The notes: generated from the sequence alone by a model not told the origin. A stretch of 14,870 nucleotides of DNA from Clostridiales bacterium (GCA_012842725.1 DUSG01000256.1:1-14870), one strand, 5' to 3'; counted from the stretch's first letter, positions 6,806 to 14,752 are shown. Made by a program: numbers and translations.

Positions 6806-7345
6806 ATGAAGAATAAATATAAAAAGCATCCATGTCCTTACTACATGAATATGTGTCCTTTTTGGTCTAACATGTATTTCGATAATCAAGGTTTATGGGA
6901 AGATTATTATGAAGAGTATGAAGGGTATGAAGAACGTGATAAAGATTATGGACCTGAGCCTTTCGTCATTAATATTGAAGAAGCTACTAAGAAAAATAAG
7001 AATTTCCGCACAGCTTTATGGACAGGAAAGCATTTGCAGCTTACATTGATGAGCATAGATGTAGGTGAAGATATTGGCTTAGAAATTCACCCCCACTTGG
7101 ATCAATTCATTAGAATTGAAGAAGGCCAAGGAATTGTAAAAATGGGGGACAGAAAAGACAGATTGGATTTTGAAGCAAAAGTAAGCGATGACTTCATAAT
7201 AATAATTCCTGCAGGTAAATGGCATAATTTAATCAATACAGGAAAGAAACCCATCAAACTTTACTCCATCTATGCACCACCTCAACACCCATGGGGTACA
7301 GTTCATAAGACAAAAGCAGATGCAGAAGCAGCAGAGCATCATTAA
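6806..7345 (+). CDS. Cupin-domain protein
   Basis: From the ATG at 6806 (AAAGGAGC seven bases upstream) the product is 179 aa; the open frame extends further upstream but without a ribosome binding site. Residues about 70-150 form a single cupin barrel: GLEIHPHLDQ supplies His85 and His87, and PAGKWH supplies His130. These are three likely metal ligands; the usual glutamate is replaced by Gln90 or lost. It resembles the mannose-6-phosphate-isomerase-like cupins often found alone in clostridia, whose substrate is not known. The first 50 residues are unusual: rich in Tyr, Met, Cys, Trp and acidic residues (HPCPYYMNMCPFW, then EDYYEEYEGYEERD), possibly a metal-binding or disordered tail. It converges with the permease gene, only 21 bases away. 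Confidence 0.85.
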   Translation: MKNKYKKHPCPYYMNMCPFWSNMYFDNQGLWEDYYEEYEGYEERDKDYGPEPFVINIEEATKKNKNFRTALWTGKHLQLTLMSIDVGEDIGLEIHPHLDQFIRIEEGQGIVKMGDRKDRLDFEAKVSDDFIIIIPAGKWHNLINTGKKPIKLYSIYAPPQHPWGTVHKTKADAEAAEHH

Positions 7346-7366
7346 AATAAATACTTCGTTTTAAGG

Positions 7367-8487
7367 TTACCTTTTTATAATGAAAACATAGTTGATAAAT
7401 GTAAATAGTCCCAGGCTTAACACATTGTACAATGCAAACAATGAAATATATTTTCTGCTGCTTTCGGGATTATCTTTTATAAAAAGTTTGTAGGATATTA
7501 CACTTGCCAAGGATGCTATTATAGTCCCCATTCCTCCGATGTTAACACCTAATAACAATTCTCTCCAATAAAAAGTAAACTTTGATAGAAAAATAGCGCA
7601 TGGCACATTGCTAATCACCTGACTTAGCAATATGGAACTGAAATAAGTGTTCCTGGGACTATTTAAGTTTTGTTTCATAAATTCAGCTACAGTAGGTATA
7701 TTGGATATATTTCCTATAAAAATGAAAAAGCAAATAAAAGTAGCTAATAAAAGATAATCTACTTTTAAAATAAGTTTCCTATTTATAGTCAGTGCAACTA
7801 TCAATGTTGCAATAAAAACTACTTCATATTCAATTACATGAAATACAGACAATACTATAATGATAAATAACACAACCCATATGACGGCTTTTTTTGTGTC
7901 TTTGATATCTACGTTTTCCAAGTCCATTTCATATTTAATTTTTGGGTTTCTGATGTTTAATAGATATAACCATACCAATCCTAAAACAGCAAAAAAAATC
8001 ATAGGCTTTAAAAAGTGAGAAGCCGTAAGCCTGTAGTAAGAAAAAATATATAGATTCTGTGGATTACCTATCGGGGTAAGACTGCTGCCTATATTTGCAG
8101 CTAAAGTCTGAAGAATAATTGTAACGAGCATATCCATATCTGACTTTCTGCTGATAATCAGTGTTAAAGGCACTAGAGTTATAAGAGCCACATCATTAGT
8201 AATCAACATAGACGAAAAAAAACTCAGCAATACCATCAAAAGTGATACTTTGCGACTATCTGTACATCTATTAAGTATGCTGACTGCAACTTTATCCAAA
8301 AGACAAAGTTCCTCGAAGGCTTTTACAACCACCATCAAATTGAACAAACAAACCAGAACTTCAAAGTTTATGTAGTCCATCCTAGGCTTTGACAAAATAC
8401 AGCTCATTAATGCAGTATTAATGATATAGTGAATACGGGGTCTCTTTTTATTAATTTAATTGTATTGCTTATCTTTAACCTATCCAT
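7367..8487 (-). pseudogene. SLC13/ArsB-like anion permease, frameshifted near the N terminus
   Basis: The long frame (346 aa from ATG 8407) has about nine hydrophobic helices and two matching motifs: SSLTPIGNPQNLY (108-120) and ISNVP (265-269). These mark the ion-transporter superfamily that includes SLC13, ArsB and NhaD. It begins abruptly with SCILSKPRMDYINFEVL and lacks its first helix. The missing part lies directly upstream in another frame: ATG 8487 encodes about 25 residues ending in RDPVFTISLIL, then the frame hits TAA at 8407-8409. Adding one base at about 8412-8413 (CTGCAT to CTGGCAT) joins the two into about 373 aa, the expected family size. The TAA overlaps the downstream ATG as TAATG, so re-initiation is conceivable. 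It is either a true frameshift or a sequencing error. Substrate unknown. Confidence 0.75.
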
Positions 8488-8633
8488 ACCATTATATCAT
8501 CCTTATTTCATTTAATCGATATTACCACAGGTTATTCTATCATCAACTCTTGCAGTTTTAAAGTTTTTTAAGCCTCAATTTTTAAACTTATACAACTTTA
8601 TTCCAACTTATCATATAGCTAATGACTTTAATA
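8488..8633. other. Intergenic stretch upstream of the permease gene
   Basis: No gene is seen here. On the minus strand TGATATAAT (8492-8500) resembles an extended -10 but would give almost no leader before ATG 8487. Another possible -10, TAATAT, is preceded at 16 bases by TTGATG. Neither is convincing. Confidence 0.35.
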
Positions 8634-8676
8634 AAAAATAATCCTGTGTTTGCTAGGCAACCACAGGATTATTTTT
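8634..8676 (-). terminator. Terminator of the flavoprotein gene
   Basis: A perfect 15-bp stem (AAAAATAATCCTGTG and its complement) around a 13-base loop, ten bases past the flavoprotein stop. On the minus strand the closing arm ends in ATTATTTTT followed by TATT, supplying the U-tract. The outer A/T pairs make it readable in both directions, so it may also stop plus-strand transcripts. Confidence 0.85.
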
Positions 8677-8686
8677 CGATAATTTT

Positions 8687-10624
8687 CTATTCTCCCTTAG
8701 CAGCACTTTCACCTGCAATTCTACCAAATACCACGGTATCTGCTACGGCATTACCTCCAAGCCTGTTAGAACCATGTATTCCGCCTGTAACTTCTCCAGC
8801 AGCATATAGACCTGGTATGACATTACCATTCTTATCAAGAACCTGAGCCTTCGTGTTTATTTCCACTCCACCCATGGTATGATGAACAGTAGGAACACGT
8901 CCGCAAGCATAGTAAGGTGGAGTATCCAGTTTGTACTGGAATAAAGTTCTTCCGAATGGATCTTTTATTTTCCCTTCTACAGCCATGTTAAAGGTTTCTA
9001 CTGTTTTTACGAGATTTACTGGATCCACTCCAATTTTTCCTGCTAACTCTTCCAAGGTATCCGCCTTAAAAGCCCTTCCTTCTTCTACAAGCTGGTCTAT
9101 CGTTTCATTAAAATTATTTTTTGTATCTCCTGTCGGATATGAATGTTTATCTACAATAACCCACATGAAACAATCCTCTTGCTCGAACAATGCTTTGGTC
9201 ATTACATCTCTTCTTGCCCCTTCATCAACAAATCTGTTCCCCTGTTTATTGACAAATATCCTATTTTCAACGCTTTGTTCAATATTTCCGCTAAGACTGC
9301 CTGTTTCCGGATCCCCCATAGGAAGAAGCTGTATATGCTCCATTCCTATTAGGTTCGCTCCTATTTTTTCTGCCATCCAGATTCCGTCACCGGTAATCTC
9401 AGGACGATTGGTTGTTTTTAGATTCGTAAGATCAGGCCATATTTTATTATAGTAGTTTCTTGCCTGAATATTAGCACTGAAACCTCCGGTAGCCAGAATA
9501 ACTCCTTTCTTAGCTTTAGCTATTACAGTACCCTCCTGATTTTCTGCTTCCACACCGATAACTCTTCCGTTTTCAACTATCAATTCAACTGCCTTTGTTC
9601 TAAGCATTATTTCTATTTCATCGCTATGTTTGTTGATGTAATCCATATATGTATCTATGTATCCTGTGCCTAAAGGTTTCTCAGGTTTGTGAGACCTTGG
9701 CCACAATGCACCCAGAACTGTAAAAATCTCATCTTTAAACTTCATTCCTAAGCTTTCAAGCCATTCAAGTGCCGGATAAGCATTATCAACAAGTATTCTT
9801 ACCAGCTCAGGTTTTGCCAGCTTGTCTCCACCTTCATATGTTTGTATATAATGTTTTTCTATAGAGTCTTCTATGCCCTGAGCCGATTGCCGTTTTGGAT
9901 CAACAGCATTATATGCTGCCCCGGAAATTATAGTATTTCCACCAACCATAGGTGCCTTTTCCAATACCAAAACAGTAGCTCCATTCTGATGTGCAGATAC
10001 AGCCGCTGCAAGTCCAGCTCCTCCTGCACCAATCACTACAACATCCGCTTGCTTTTCTATCCTTTCTCTTATGCTTGTGATGCTCTTTTCCGGTTTCTTC
10101 ATATAATCTGACAGGTTCACTTCAGCTTTTTCCAGAGCCTGTTTTACAGCGGAAATAACACCATTACTGGATTTGGTACATCCGGCTATTACATCTACAG
10201 CTATGCTCTGATACTTTACAATTTCATCGGCTATTATTCGAGCAGCCACCTCTCCTACCCCTGGAGATTCATTATGCTCAAGAATTCTAATATCTTCTAT
10301 TTTATCTCCTTTCATTGCCACTTCTACTTTAATTGGCCCATAACATCCTCTGCCTTCCCCAGCAAAAAAATCTGTCTTTTCTTCTACTTGGCTTACATCT
10401 GCCTTTTCATCTTCTAATTTCAGTACCTGTCCTGGAAATATCCGGTTAGGATCTTTCAACTCATTTATTTCAGCCAGTTTCTCCCAGATAGTACCATTAT
10501 TTTCTGCAATTTTCCATAATACATCTCCCTGTCTGACTATATAAATCTTATCTGCATAAACAGATGCGATTACTGAAGACAGCAAAAGAAAAGCTAAAAA
10601 CAAGCACGCCCATCTCTTAATCAA
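8687..10624 (-). CDS. Secreted LysM-FMN-FAD flavoprotein reductase (fumarate/urocanate reductase-like)
   Basis: 645 aa. Domains in order: signal peptide (1-24, ending SVYA), LysM peptidoglycan-binding domain (about 27-70), FMN-binding domain (about 86-165), flavocytochrome-c-type FAD/reductase domain (about 193-643). The FMN domain has DVIAGCT (144-150), a variant of the flavin transferase motif Dxx(s/t)GAT; Thr150 is the expected FMN acceptor. The FAD domain has GAGGAG (199-204). Of the fumarate reductase active-site residues, counterparts of the proton-donating Arg (RRD, 471-473), His582 (HHTMGG) and Arg621 (HGSNRLGGN) are present. The histidine of the usual QxHPT is replaced (QLLPM, 432-436). 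So it probably reduces an unsaturated carboxylate other than fumarate, outside the cell, fed by an electron-transfer chain. The TTG start at 10624 follows AAAGGTGGG. The sirtuin gene is 67 bases upstream on the same strand. Confidence 0.88.
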   Translation of the reverse strand: MIKRWACLFLAFLLLSSVIASVYADKIYIVRQGDVLWKIAENNGTIWEKLAEINELKDPNRIFPGQVLKLEDEKADVSQVEEKTDFFAGEGRGCYGPIKVEVAMKGDKIEDIRILEHNESPGVGEVAARIIADEIVKYQSIAVDVIAGCTKSSNGVISAVKQALEKAEVNLSDYMKKPEKSITSIRERIEKQADVVVIGAGGAGLAAAVSAHQNGATVLVLEKAPMVGGNTIISGAAYNAVDPKRQSAQGIEDSIEKHYIQTYEGGDKLAKPELVRILVDNAYPALEWLESLGMKFKDEIFTVLGALWPRSHKPEKPLGTGYIDTYMDYINKHSDEIEIMLRTKAVELIVENGRVIGVEAENQEGTVIAKAKKGVILATGGFSANIQARNYYNKIWPDLTNLKTTNRPEITGDGIWMAEKIGANLIGMEHIQLLPMGDPETGSLSGNIEQSVENRIFVNKQGNRFVDEGARRDVMTKALFEQEDCFMWVIVDKHSYPTGDTKNNFNETIDQLVEEGRAFKADTLEELAGKIGVDPVNLVKTVETFNMAVEGKIKDPFGRTLFQYKLDTPPYYACGRVPTVHHTMGGVEINTKAQVLDKNGNVIPGLYAAGEVTGGIHGSNRLGGNAVADTVVFGRIAGESAAKGE

Positions 10625-10691
10625 TCAACTTCCCACCTTTCAAAAATAATAGGTTTTAGATTCGCACCAAATGCTTGCTTTTACATTTATT

Positions 10692-11435
10692 TTAATTCTT
10701 TGTTAAATATTTTTCAATGTCAAGCAATGTATTCCCGGCTTTACCCTTTATCACCATATCAAAATTTCTGCTGTGATAATCAACATCCATATTGATATAT
10801 ACTTTCTTACCCTTACAAAGGTATGGAAGTTGATTGACCGGATAAACCTGGAGACTCGTGCCTATCACAATCACCAATTCAGCCTTTCTTATAGCCTCCA
10901 TCGCGTTATTAAAATCATCATATGGCAATGATTCTCCAAATAGTACTACATTAGGTCTTAGCCTTCCTCCACATTTTGAACAGCTCTTTTTCATCACAAA
11001 ATCCTCAAGTTGTCCATTGGCACCGCAATCTTCACATTTTACAGTCCTTATATTGCCATGCAACTCATAAACATTTTTGCTTCCTGCTTCATGATGAAAT
11101 CTATCTACATTTTGAGTAGCTATACACTGTACCAAACCTCGTTTTTCCCAATCAGCCAGTATTTTATGTCCAATATGGGGTTTACAATTTTTGAGGGTAT
11201 TGATTCGCATTATATAAAAGTCTCTGAATAAATCATATTTGTTTTCCAAAGCATAAGTTGAAGCAACAGTTGTTGGGTCTAAATTTTTCCACCATCCATC
11301 TTTGGAACGAAAATCGGGAATACCGCTTTCGGTAGACATACCGGCTCCCGTCAAAACAACTGTATATTTTGATTCTTTTATCCACGATGCCAGCAATTCA
11401 ATATTCCCATTATTTTCTAAAACATTATTTTTCAT
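10692..11435 (-). CDS. cobB: NAD-dependent protein deacylase (sirtuin)
   Basis: 247 aa from ATG 11435, seven bases after AAAGGTGGT; a GTG at 11447 lies within that site. It has the full sirtuin core: GAGMSTESGIPDFR (NAD binding, from about residue 30), TQNVD (107-111), the catalytic His126 in YELHGN, a zinc site of four cysteines (134, 137, 152, 155), VVLFGESLP, and GTSLQVYP. It removes acetyl or other acyl groups from lysines using NAD+ and acts in the cytoplasm. The ORF is complete. It lies 91 bases after the DUF4173 gene and 67 bases before the flavoprotein gene. No clear promoter or terminator is seen in either gap, so co-transcription is possible. Confidence 0.93.
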   Translation of the reverse strand: MKNNVLENNGNIELLASWIKESKYTVVLTGAGMSTESGIPDFRSKDGWWKNLDPTTVASTYALENKYDLFRDFYIMRINTLKNCKPHIGHKILADWEKRGLVQCIATQNVDRFHHEAGSKNVYELHGNIRTVKCEDCGANGQLEDFVMKKSCSKCGGRLRPNVVLFGESLPYDDFNNAMEAIRKAELVIVIGTSLQVYPVNQLPYLCKGKKVYINMDVDYHSRNFDMVIKGKAGNTLLDIEKYLTKN

Positions 11436-11526
11436 GTTTACTACCACCTTTTGAATTTTATATTAAATCATTGCAATACATGATTACATGGTTTATCGTC
11501 ATCTGCTTCATTTGTATTAATAGCAG

Positions 11527-13101
11527 TTACTTCAACTTTTGTCTTATAAAAAAGTTTTGCAAAGTGTCCCTTGGAGTACCTAATGCCATTTCGCTCTCAT
11601 ATTTCTGATTATCAATATATGTTCTAAGCTCAGCTTTAAGCTTCACATCATCTGTTTTCTCATAAACTCTTAAAGCCGCATCAACCCCTGCAGGTCCTGA
11701 TTGATATAATATACTTACATCAAAATCATTCAGAGTTCCTGCAAGATACCTATTGGCATTGTAATTTGCAACATAGCCATCAGGATTAAAAAGTGACAGT
11801 ACACAAATCATTAAAACGGCTGTAATAGCCGAAAGCCTGATAATTGAAAACTTTCGCTTTTGCAATAAAATTATTCCTGCAAAAACAACTGTTAAAAACA
11901 ACATGAAAAGGCACGGCAATATTCGTCTTATGGTGAGTCCATATGCTTTTATATATAGCGCCATTTTGCTGAATGCTGTAGCTATCAGCAATATTGTTAT
12001 CATAGAAAGCATTATATTGAATATTTTCAATACTGTATATTTCCCTTGTAATTTTCTACATGTAACATTGGCAACAATTAATAAAAATAAATTGATTGCA
12101 GCAATCTGACATAATTCAAAGAAACCTCTTCTGGCATATTCAGAATAAATTAGCCATCCTTCCGGCCTCTGACCGACAAAAGCAGAGAAAAAATATGGTA
12201 ACTGGCTGCCTATGAATATCAGATATAAACAGCAAATCAAACCTAAAGCAGTGTATATAGTAGCAATATCAAAAACTCTTATTGTATCTAATACATGTTG
12301 AATATTCTCTTTTTTAAATGCTTTGCATCCTCTGTCATGAGCGCATCCTGCTATAAGGCCAAATAAATATGCCGCTACAGGTATAGCTAATATAAAATTA
12401 ATGATAGTATCCGTAAACCGGAACTGTATTCTACGATAATATTCATATATCTGATTTGCTATTTTATAAAAACCTCCACTATCTGCTCTCATAAGCAGCG
12501 GCAAAACCATTCCTGTAACCAGCAGAGCCATTAGAAGGCCAAGAGCAACTGATAGTATTTGTTTTCTTAATCCTTTATTCCTAAATTGATATAAAGAAAG
12601 GCTTTTATACTGACAGCCAAAGTTTTTAAACGGAATCACGAACAGTGCGTTTATACCATCTAAAAAAAGCCAATTACTGGTATGGGAGAGAATGAGCCTG
12701 CTTGATGCAATAATTACATAATAAACGGCTGAACAGAATAAGAAAAAACTACGCCATGGCTCCAGACCCTTATTCACATATAATGAATAGCTAATACCGA
12801 TTAATATGACAGACACTAGCCAAAAGTATGCCATACTCGGTATTTGAATCCCTTTTTTACGAAAATATATGGTTATGGAGACACAATATGTAATAGTGAA
12901 AACAGTAACTCCCCAACCTTGCCACGAGAAAAATACCCACCTTATAAATGTAAAACCAAGTAAAAAAGCAAATAGCGCAAAAATGCTGTCTTTCTTATCA
13001 GGTGCAAAAGGATCATTAGCTATGGATAATCCATTTCCCATTATCCTTGATGAGTTATCTGCAACTAAAAGCCCTTTATTGCTTGAAAAAATCTCTTTCA
13101 T
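11527..13101 (-). CDS. DUF4173 (DUF4153-like) polytopic membrane protein
   Basis: 524 aa from ATG 13101, nine bases after AAGGAG; the ATG at 13110 directly abuts that site and is unlikely. There are about ten to twelve hydrophobic helices over residues 35-445, then a soluble tail of about 75 residues. The segment GSQLPYFFSAF followed by YSEYARRGFFEL (about 298-329) is the hallmark of the DUF4173 family. No enzymatic motif is recognisable and the function is unknown. It is the third gene of an apparent operon, 18 bases after the XRE regulator, so its expression is probably tied to that regulator. No strong terminator follows; only a weak CTGCT/AGCAG hairpin is visible. Confidence 0.85.
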   Translation of the reverse strand: MKEIFSSNKGLLVADNSSRIMGNGLSIANDPFAPDKKDSIFALFAFLLGFTFIRWVFFSWQGWGVTVFTITYCVSITIYFRKKGIQIPSMAYFWLVSVILIGISYSLYVNKGLEPWRSFFLFCSAVYYVIIASSRLILSHTSNWLFLDGINALFVIPFKNFGCQYKSLSLYQFRNKGLRKQILSVALGLLMALLVTGMVLPLLMRADSGGFYKIANQIYEYYRRIQFRFTDTIINFILAIPVAAYLFGLIAGCAHDRGCKAFKKENIQHVLDTIRVFDIATIYTALGLICCLYLIFIGSQLPYFFSAFVGQRPEGWLIYSEYARRGFFELCQIAAINLFLLIVANVTCRKLQGKYTVLKIFNIMLSMITILLIATAFSKMALYIKAYGLTIRRILPCLFMLFLTVVFAGIILLQKRKFSIIRLSAITAVLMICVLSLFNPDGYVANYNANRYLAGTLNDFDVSILYQSGPAGVDAALRVYEKTDDVKLKAELRTYIDNQKYESEMALGTPRDTLQNFFIRQKLK

Positions 13102-13119
13102 TAACCCCATCTCCTTCTT

Positions 13120-13329
13120 CTATTCATTTTCCCTATACTCCAAAATGTCCCCAGGCTGGCAATCAAGCGCTTTACAAATTGCTTCCAGCGTAGAAAATCG
13201 TATAGCTTTAGCCTTTCCTGTTTTTAATATCGAAAGGTTTGCCTGACTTATCCCAATCTTTTCAGCCAATTCTCCGGAAGATATTTTTCTTTTAGCCATC
13301 ATCACATCCAAGTTAACTATAATAGGCAT
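13120..13329 (-). CDS. Small XRE-family (YozG-like) transcriptional regulator
   Basis: 69 aa, consisting almost entirely of a Cro/CI-type helix-turn-helix: MMAKRKISSGELAEKIGIS, then QANLSILKTGKAKAIRFSTL and a closing CQPGDILEY. It resembles B. subtilis YozG, which sits beside the DUF2975 protein YoaS; the gene order here is the same. The ATG at 13329 follows GAGGAGG at nine bases, and the gene begins 15 bases after the DUF2975 stop. It is expected to bind DNA as a dimer. The inverted repeat beside the operon promoter (13875-13891) is the obvious candidate site. The signal sensed is unknown. Confidence 0.92.
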   Translation of the reverse strand: MPIIVNLDVMMAKRKISSGELAEKIGISQANLSILKTGKAKAIRFSTLEAICKALDCQPGDILEYRENE

Positions 13330-13344
13330 AAATATCTGCCTCCT

Positions 13345-13794
13345 CTATATGGTCAGTTCAGATTCATTTTTCAGTTCCACTGCTTGTGCTACAACATTTT
13401 TTACAACCCGCACTATCAACCCCATAAATGCTGCAGCAACAGCTACAAAGAACCATGGAAAATAGTAAAATGTTGAAATAAAACTGATAATAGCTCCAGA
13501 AAAACAGCTCCAGGAAATCCTGCGAAGACGCTCCACATTTGCTGTAATAAAAACCTGCTCCTGCTCGATACGGTGGAGCAACCGATAAAGGCAGAAAAGC
13601 AGTATGGTAGCGGGAACGCTTCCAGAATATATGGTTAGAAGAAAGTAACCTTTTTTTCCTGCCAAATCGGCTCTCGAAAAATCTATTAATCTCCTCACAA
13701 TCCATGGTGCTGATATTGCAATATATACCAACATAAGCGCAAAAACAAATATACATATTTTACTTAGAGTGATCGACTTTTTATCATCCCACAT
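13345..13794 (-). CDS. DUF2975 membrane protein (YoaS-like)
   Basis: 149 aa with four hydrophobic helices (about 10-30, 48-68, 92-110, 112-130). The layout of the DUF2975 family is visible: an N-terminal helix, a segment ending LLHRIEQEQVFITANVERLRRISW, then two close helices. The ATG at 13794 follows GGAGGT at six bases. It is the first gene of a three-gene operon with a small XRE regulator and a DUF4173 protein. DUF2975 genes are regularly followed by such a regulator, which suggests a membrane sensor and its DNA-binding partner. That role is an inference; the family has no proven function known to me. Confidence 0.88.
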   Translation of the reverse strand: MWDDKKSITLSKICIFVFALMLVYIAISAPWIVRRLIDFSRADLAGKKGYFLLTIYSGSVPATILLFCLYRLLHRIEQEQVFITANVERLRRISWSCFSGAIISFISTFYYFPWFFVAVAAAFMGLIVRVVKNVVAQAVELKNESELTI

Positions 13795-13838
13795 ATAATG
13801 ACCTCCATCATCTTTTTATGTTCTCTTCTATTAGTTGT

Positions 13839-13867
13839 AGTATATCAAATCTATTATTGATTTACAA
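13839..13867 (-). promoter_or_regulatory. Promoter of the DUF2975-XRE-DUF4173 operon
   Basis: On the minus strand TTGTAA (13862-13867), 17 bases, TATACT (13839-13844), with TGA just before the -10 box, i.e. an extended -10. The start codon is 45 bases beyond the -10 box. Confidence 0.65.
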
Positions 13868-13874
13868 TAATATT

Positions 13875-13891
13875 TTATCGTTTATCGATAA
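13875..13891. promoter_or_regulatory. Inverted repeat beside the operon promoter, candidate XRE operator
   Basis: On the minus strand TTATCGATAAACGATAA: the half-sites TTATCG and CGATAA are separated by five bases, and TTATCGATAA within it is itself a palindrome. It begins seven bases upstream of the -35 box, a position from which a bound regulator could activate or repress. Confidence 0.5.
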
Positions 13892-13982
13892 TTTTTTTAT
13901 GTTTATTATTATATTCATATAAAATTAGCGATGAATTGGAAGTTGAAATGTCATCTTTCTGCATCATGGATATTTACCCATA

Positions 13983-14031
13983 AAATAAAGAGAACCAAAT
14001 CGACTCAAAGCCTTTTTGATTCTCTTTATTT
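13983..14031 (-). terminator. Terminator after the interrupted two-repeat gene
   Basis: A stem of 12 bp (AAATAAAGAGAA and its complement), one mismatch, then four more pairs, with a loop of about 15 bases. On the minus strand the stem ends in CTCTTTATTTTA. It lies 31 bases past the stop codon at 14063. Confidence 0.7.
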
Positions 14032-14062
14032 GCTGTCATTATTTATAAATTTTGTATTTATA

Positions 14063-14698
14063 TCAATTAAAGTGCTTCCAATATGCAAGTATGATTTCCT
14101 CAACATCTGAATCGGGTGTAACTGTACTATTAACTACAGTATTATCTGATTTATCAAAATCAAAAATTATAATAGCTTCATCTCCTACATGAAACCAGCC
14201 TTCAAGCTCTTCATTAGTATGTCTGCTTATAACTCTTTTATATTTTGTACTGTATGCTTTTAAGGCAGTCTTTGCATCATCACCGACTTTTATACCCAAA
14301 TCAGTCTAAAAATCGGCACTTTCAGATACAACTTTTATAACTTTTCCTGATGTTTTTCCAAAACTCACTACAATCCCACTTTCATAACTCCAAACAATTA
14401 TATCTTCGCCAATAATTCCTGCATTATCTATTTCAATAGATTCACTGTAATCATTACCTAATTCGCTGACAACTTTCTCCGGAGAATCTCTAAGGGATAC
14501 CCCTCCTAAATTAGGAACTATCTTAGTAACTTGATTCGAATTTCCTTCAATTATGGCATCTGCGGGAGTTGATTCTTTTATCTCATTGGAATCTGTCGCG
14601 TTAGCTGGTATTTCTGAATCAATATATTTAAATCCTACAAAAGCCAGACACATTAGTACTGCAATAATTACTACAGGAATAAATGTCTTTTTTCTCAC
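14063..14698 (-). pseudogene. Membrane-anchored two-repeat protein interrupted by an in-frame TAG
   Basis: The GTG at 14698 has AAAGGAGG eight bases upstream and opens a frame of 130 codons ending at TAG (14306-14308). The same frame then continues for 80 more codons to 14063 with no other stop. The second part has no ribosome binding site at its first TTG (14299). Together they read as one protein of about 211 positions: signal anchor (6-24), a Ser/Thr/Glu linker (28-60), then two similar modules. Module one has GGVSLRDSPEKVVSELG and later GIVVSFGKTSGKVIKVV. Module two has LGIKVGDDAKTALKAYS and later AIIIFDFDKSDNTVV. This pattern recalls BLIP/SmpA-like folds seen in secreted DUF4309-type proteins. 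It is either a nonsense mutation or a base-calling error. Function unknown. Confidence 0.7.
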
Positions 14699-14752
14699 TA
14701 ATTTTGCCTCCTTTGCTAAGCTTACATATAATTAGACTATAAAACAAAAAAA

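Noticed and set aside
6590..6889. 99-aa minus-strand open frame between methyltransferase and cupin
   Set aside because: It overlaps both real genes, is rich in His/Met/Ile from antisense reading, and has no start signal.
8931..9452. 173-aa plus-strand open frame opposite the flavoprotein
   Set aside because: It lies entirely antisense to a well-supported FAD domain; its composition is what an antisense reading would give.
12869..13246. 125-aa plus-strand open frame across the DUF4173/XRE junction
   Set aside because: It is antisense to two supported genes and no ribosome binding site is seen.
14306..14308. TAG read as pyrrolysine or programmed readthrough
   Set aside because: There is no methylamine methyltransferase, pyl gene or hairpin context here; a point mutation or base error is simpler.
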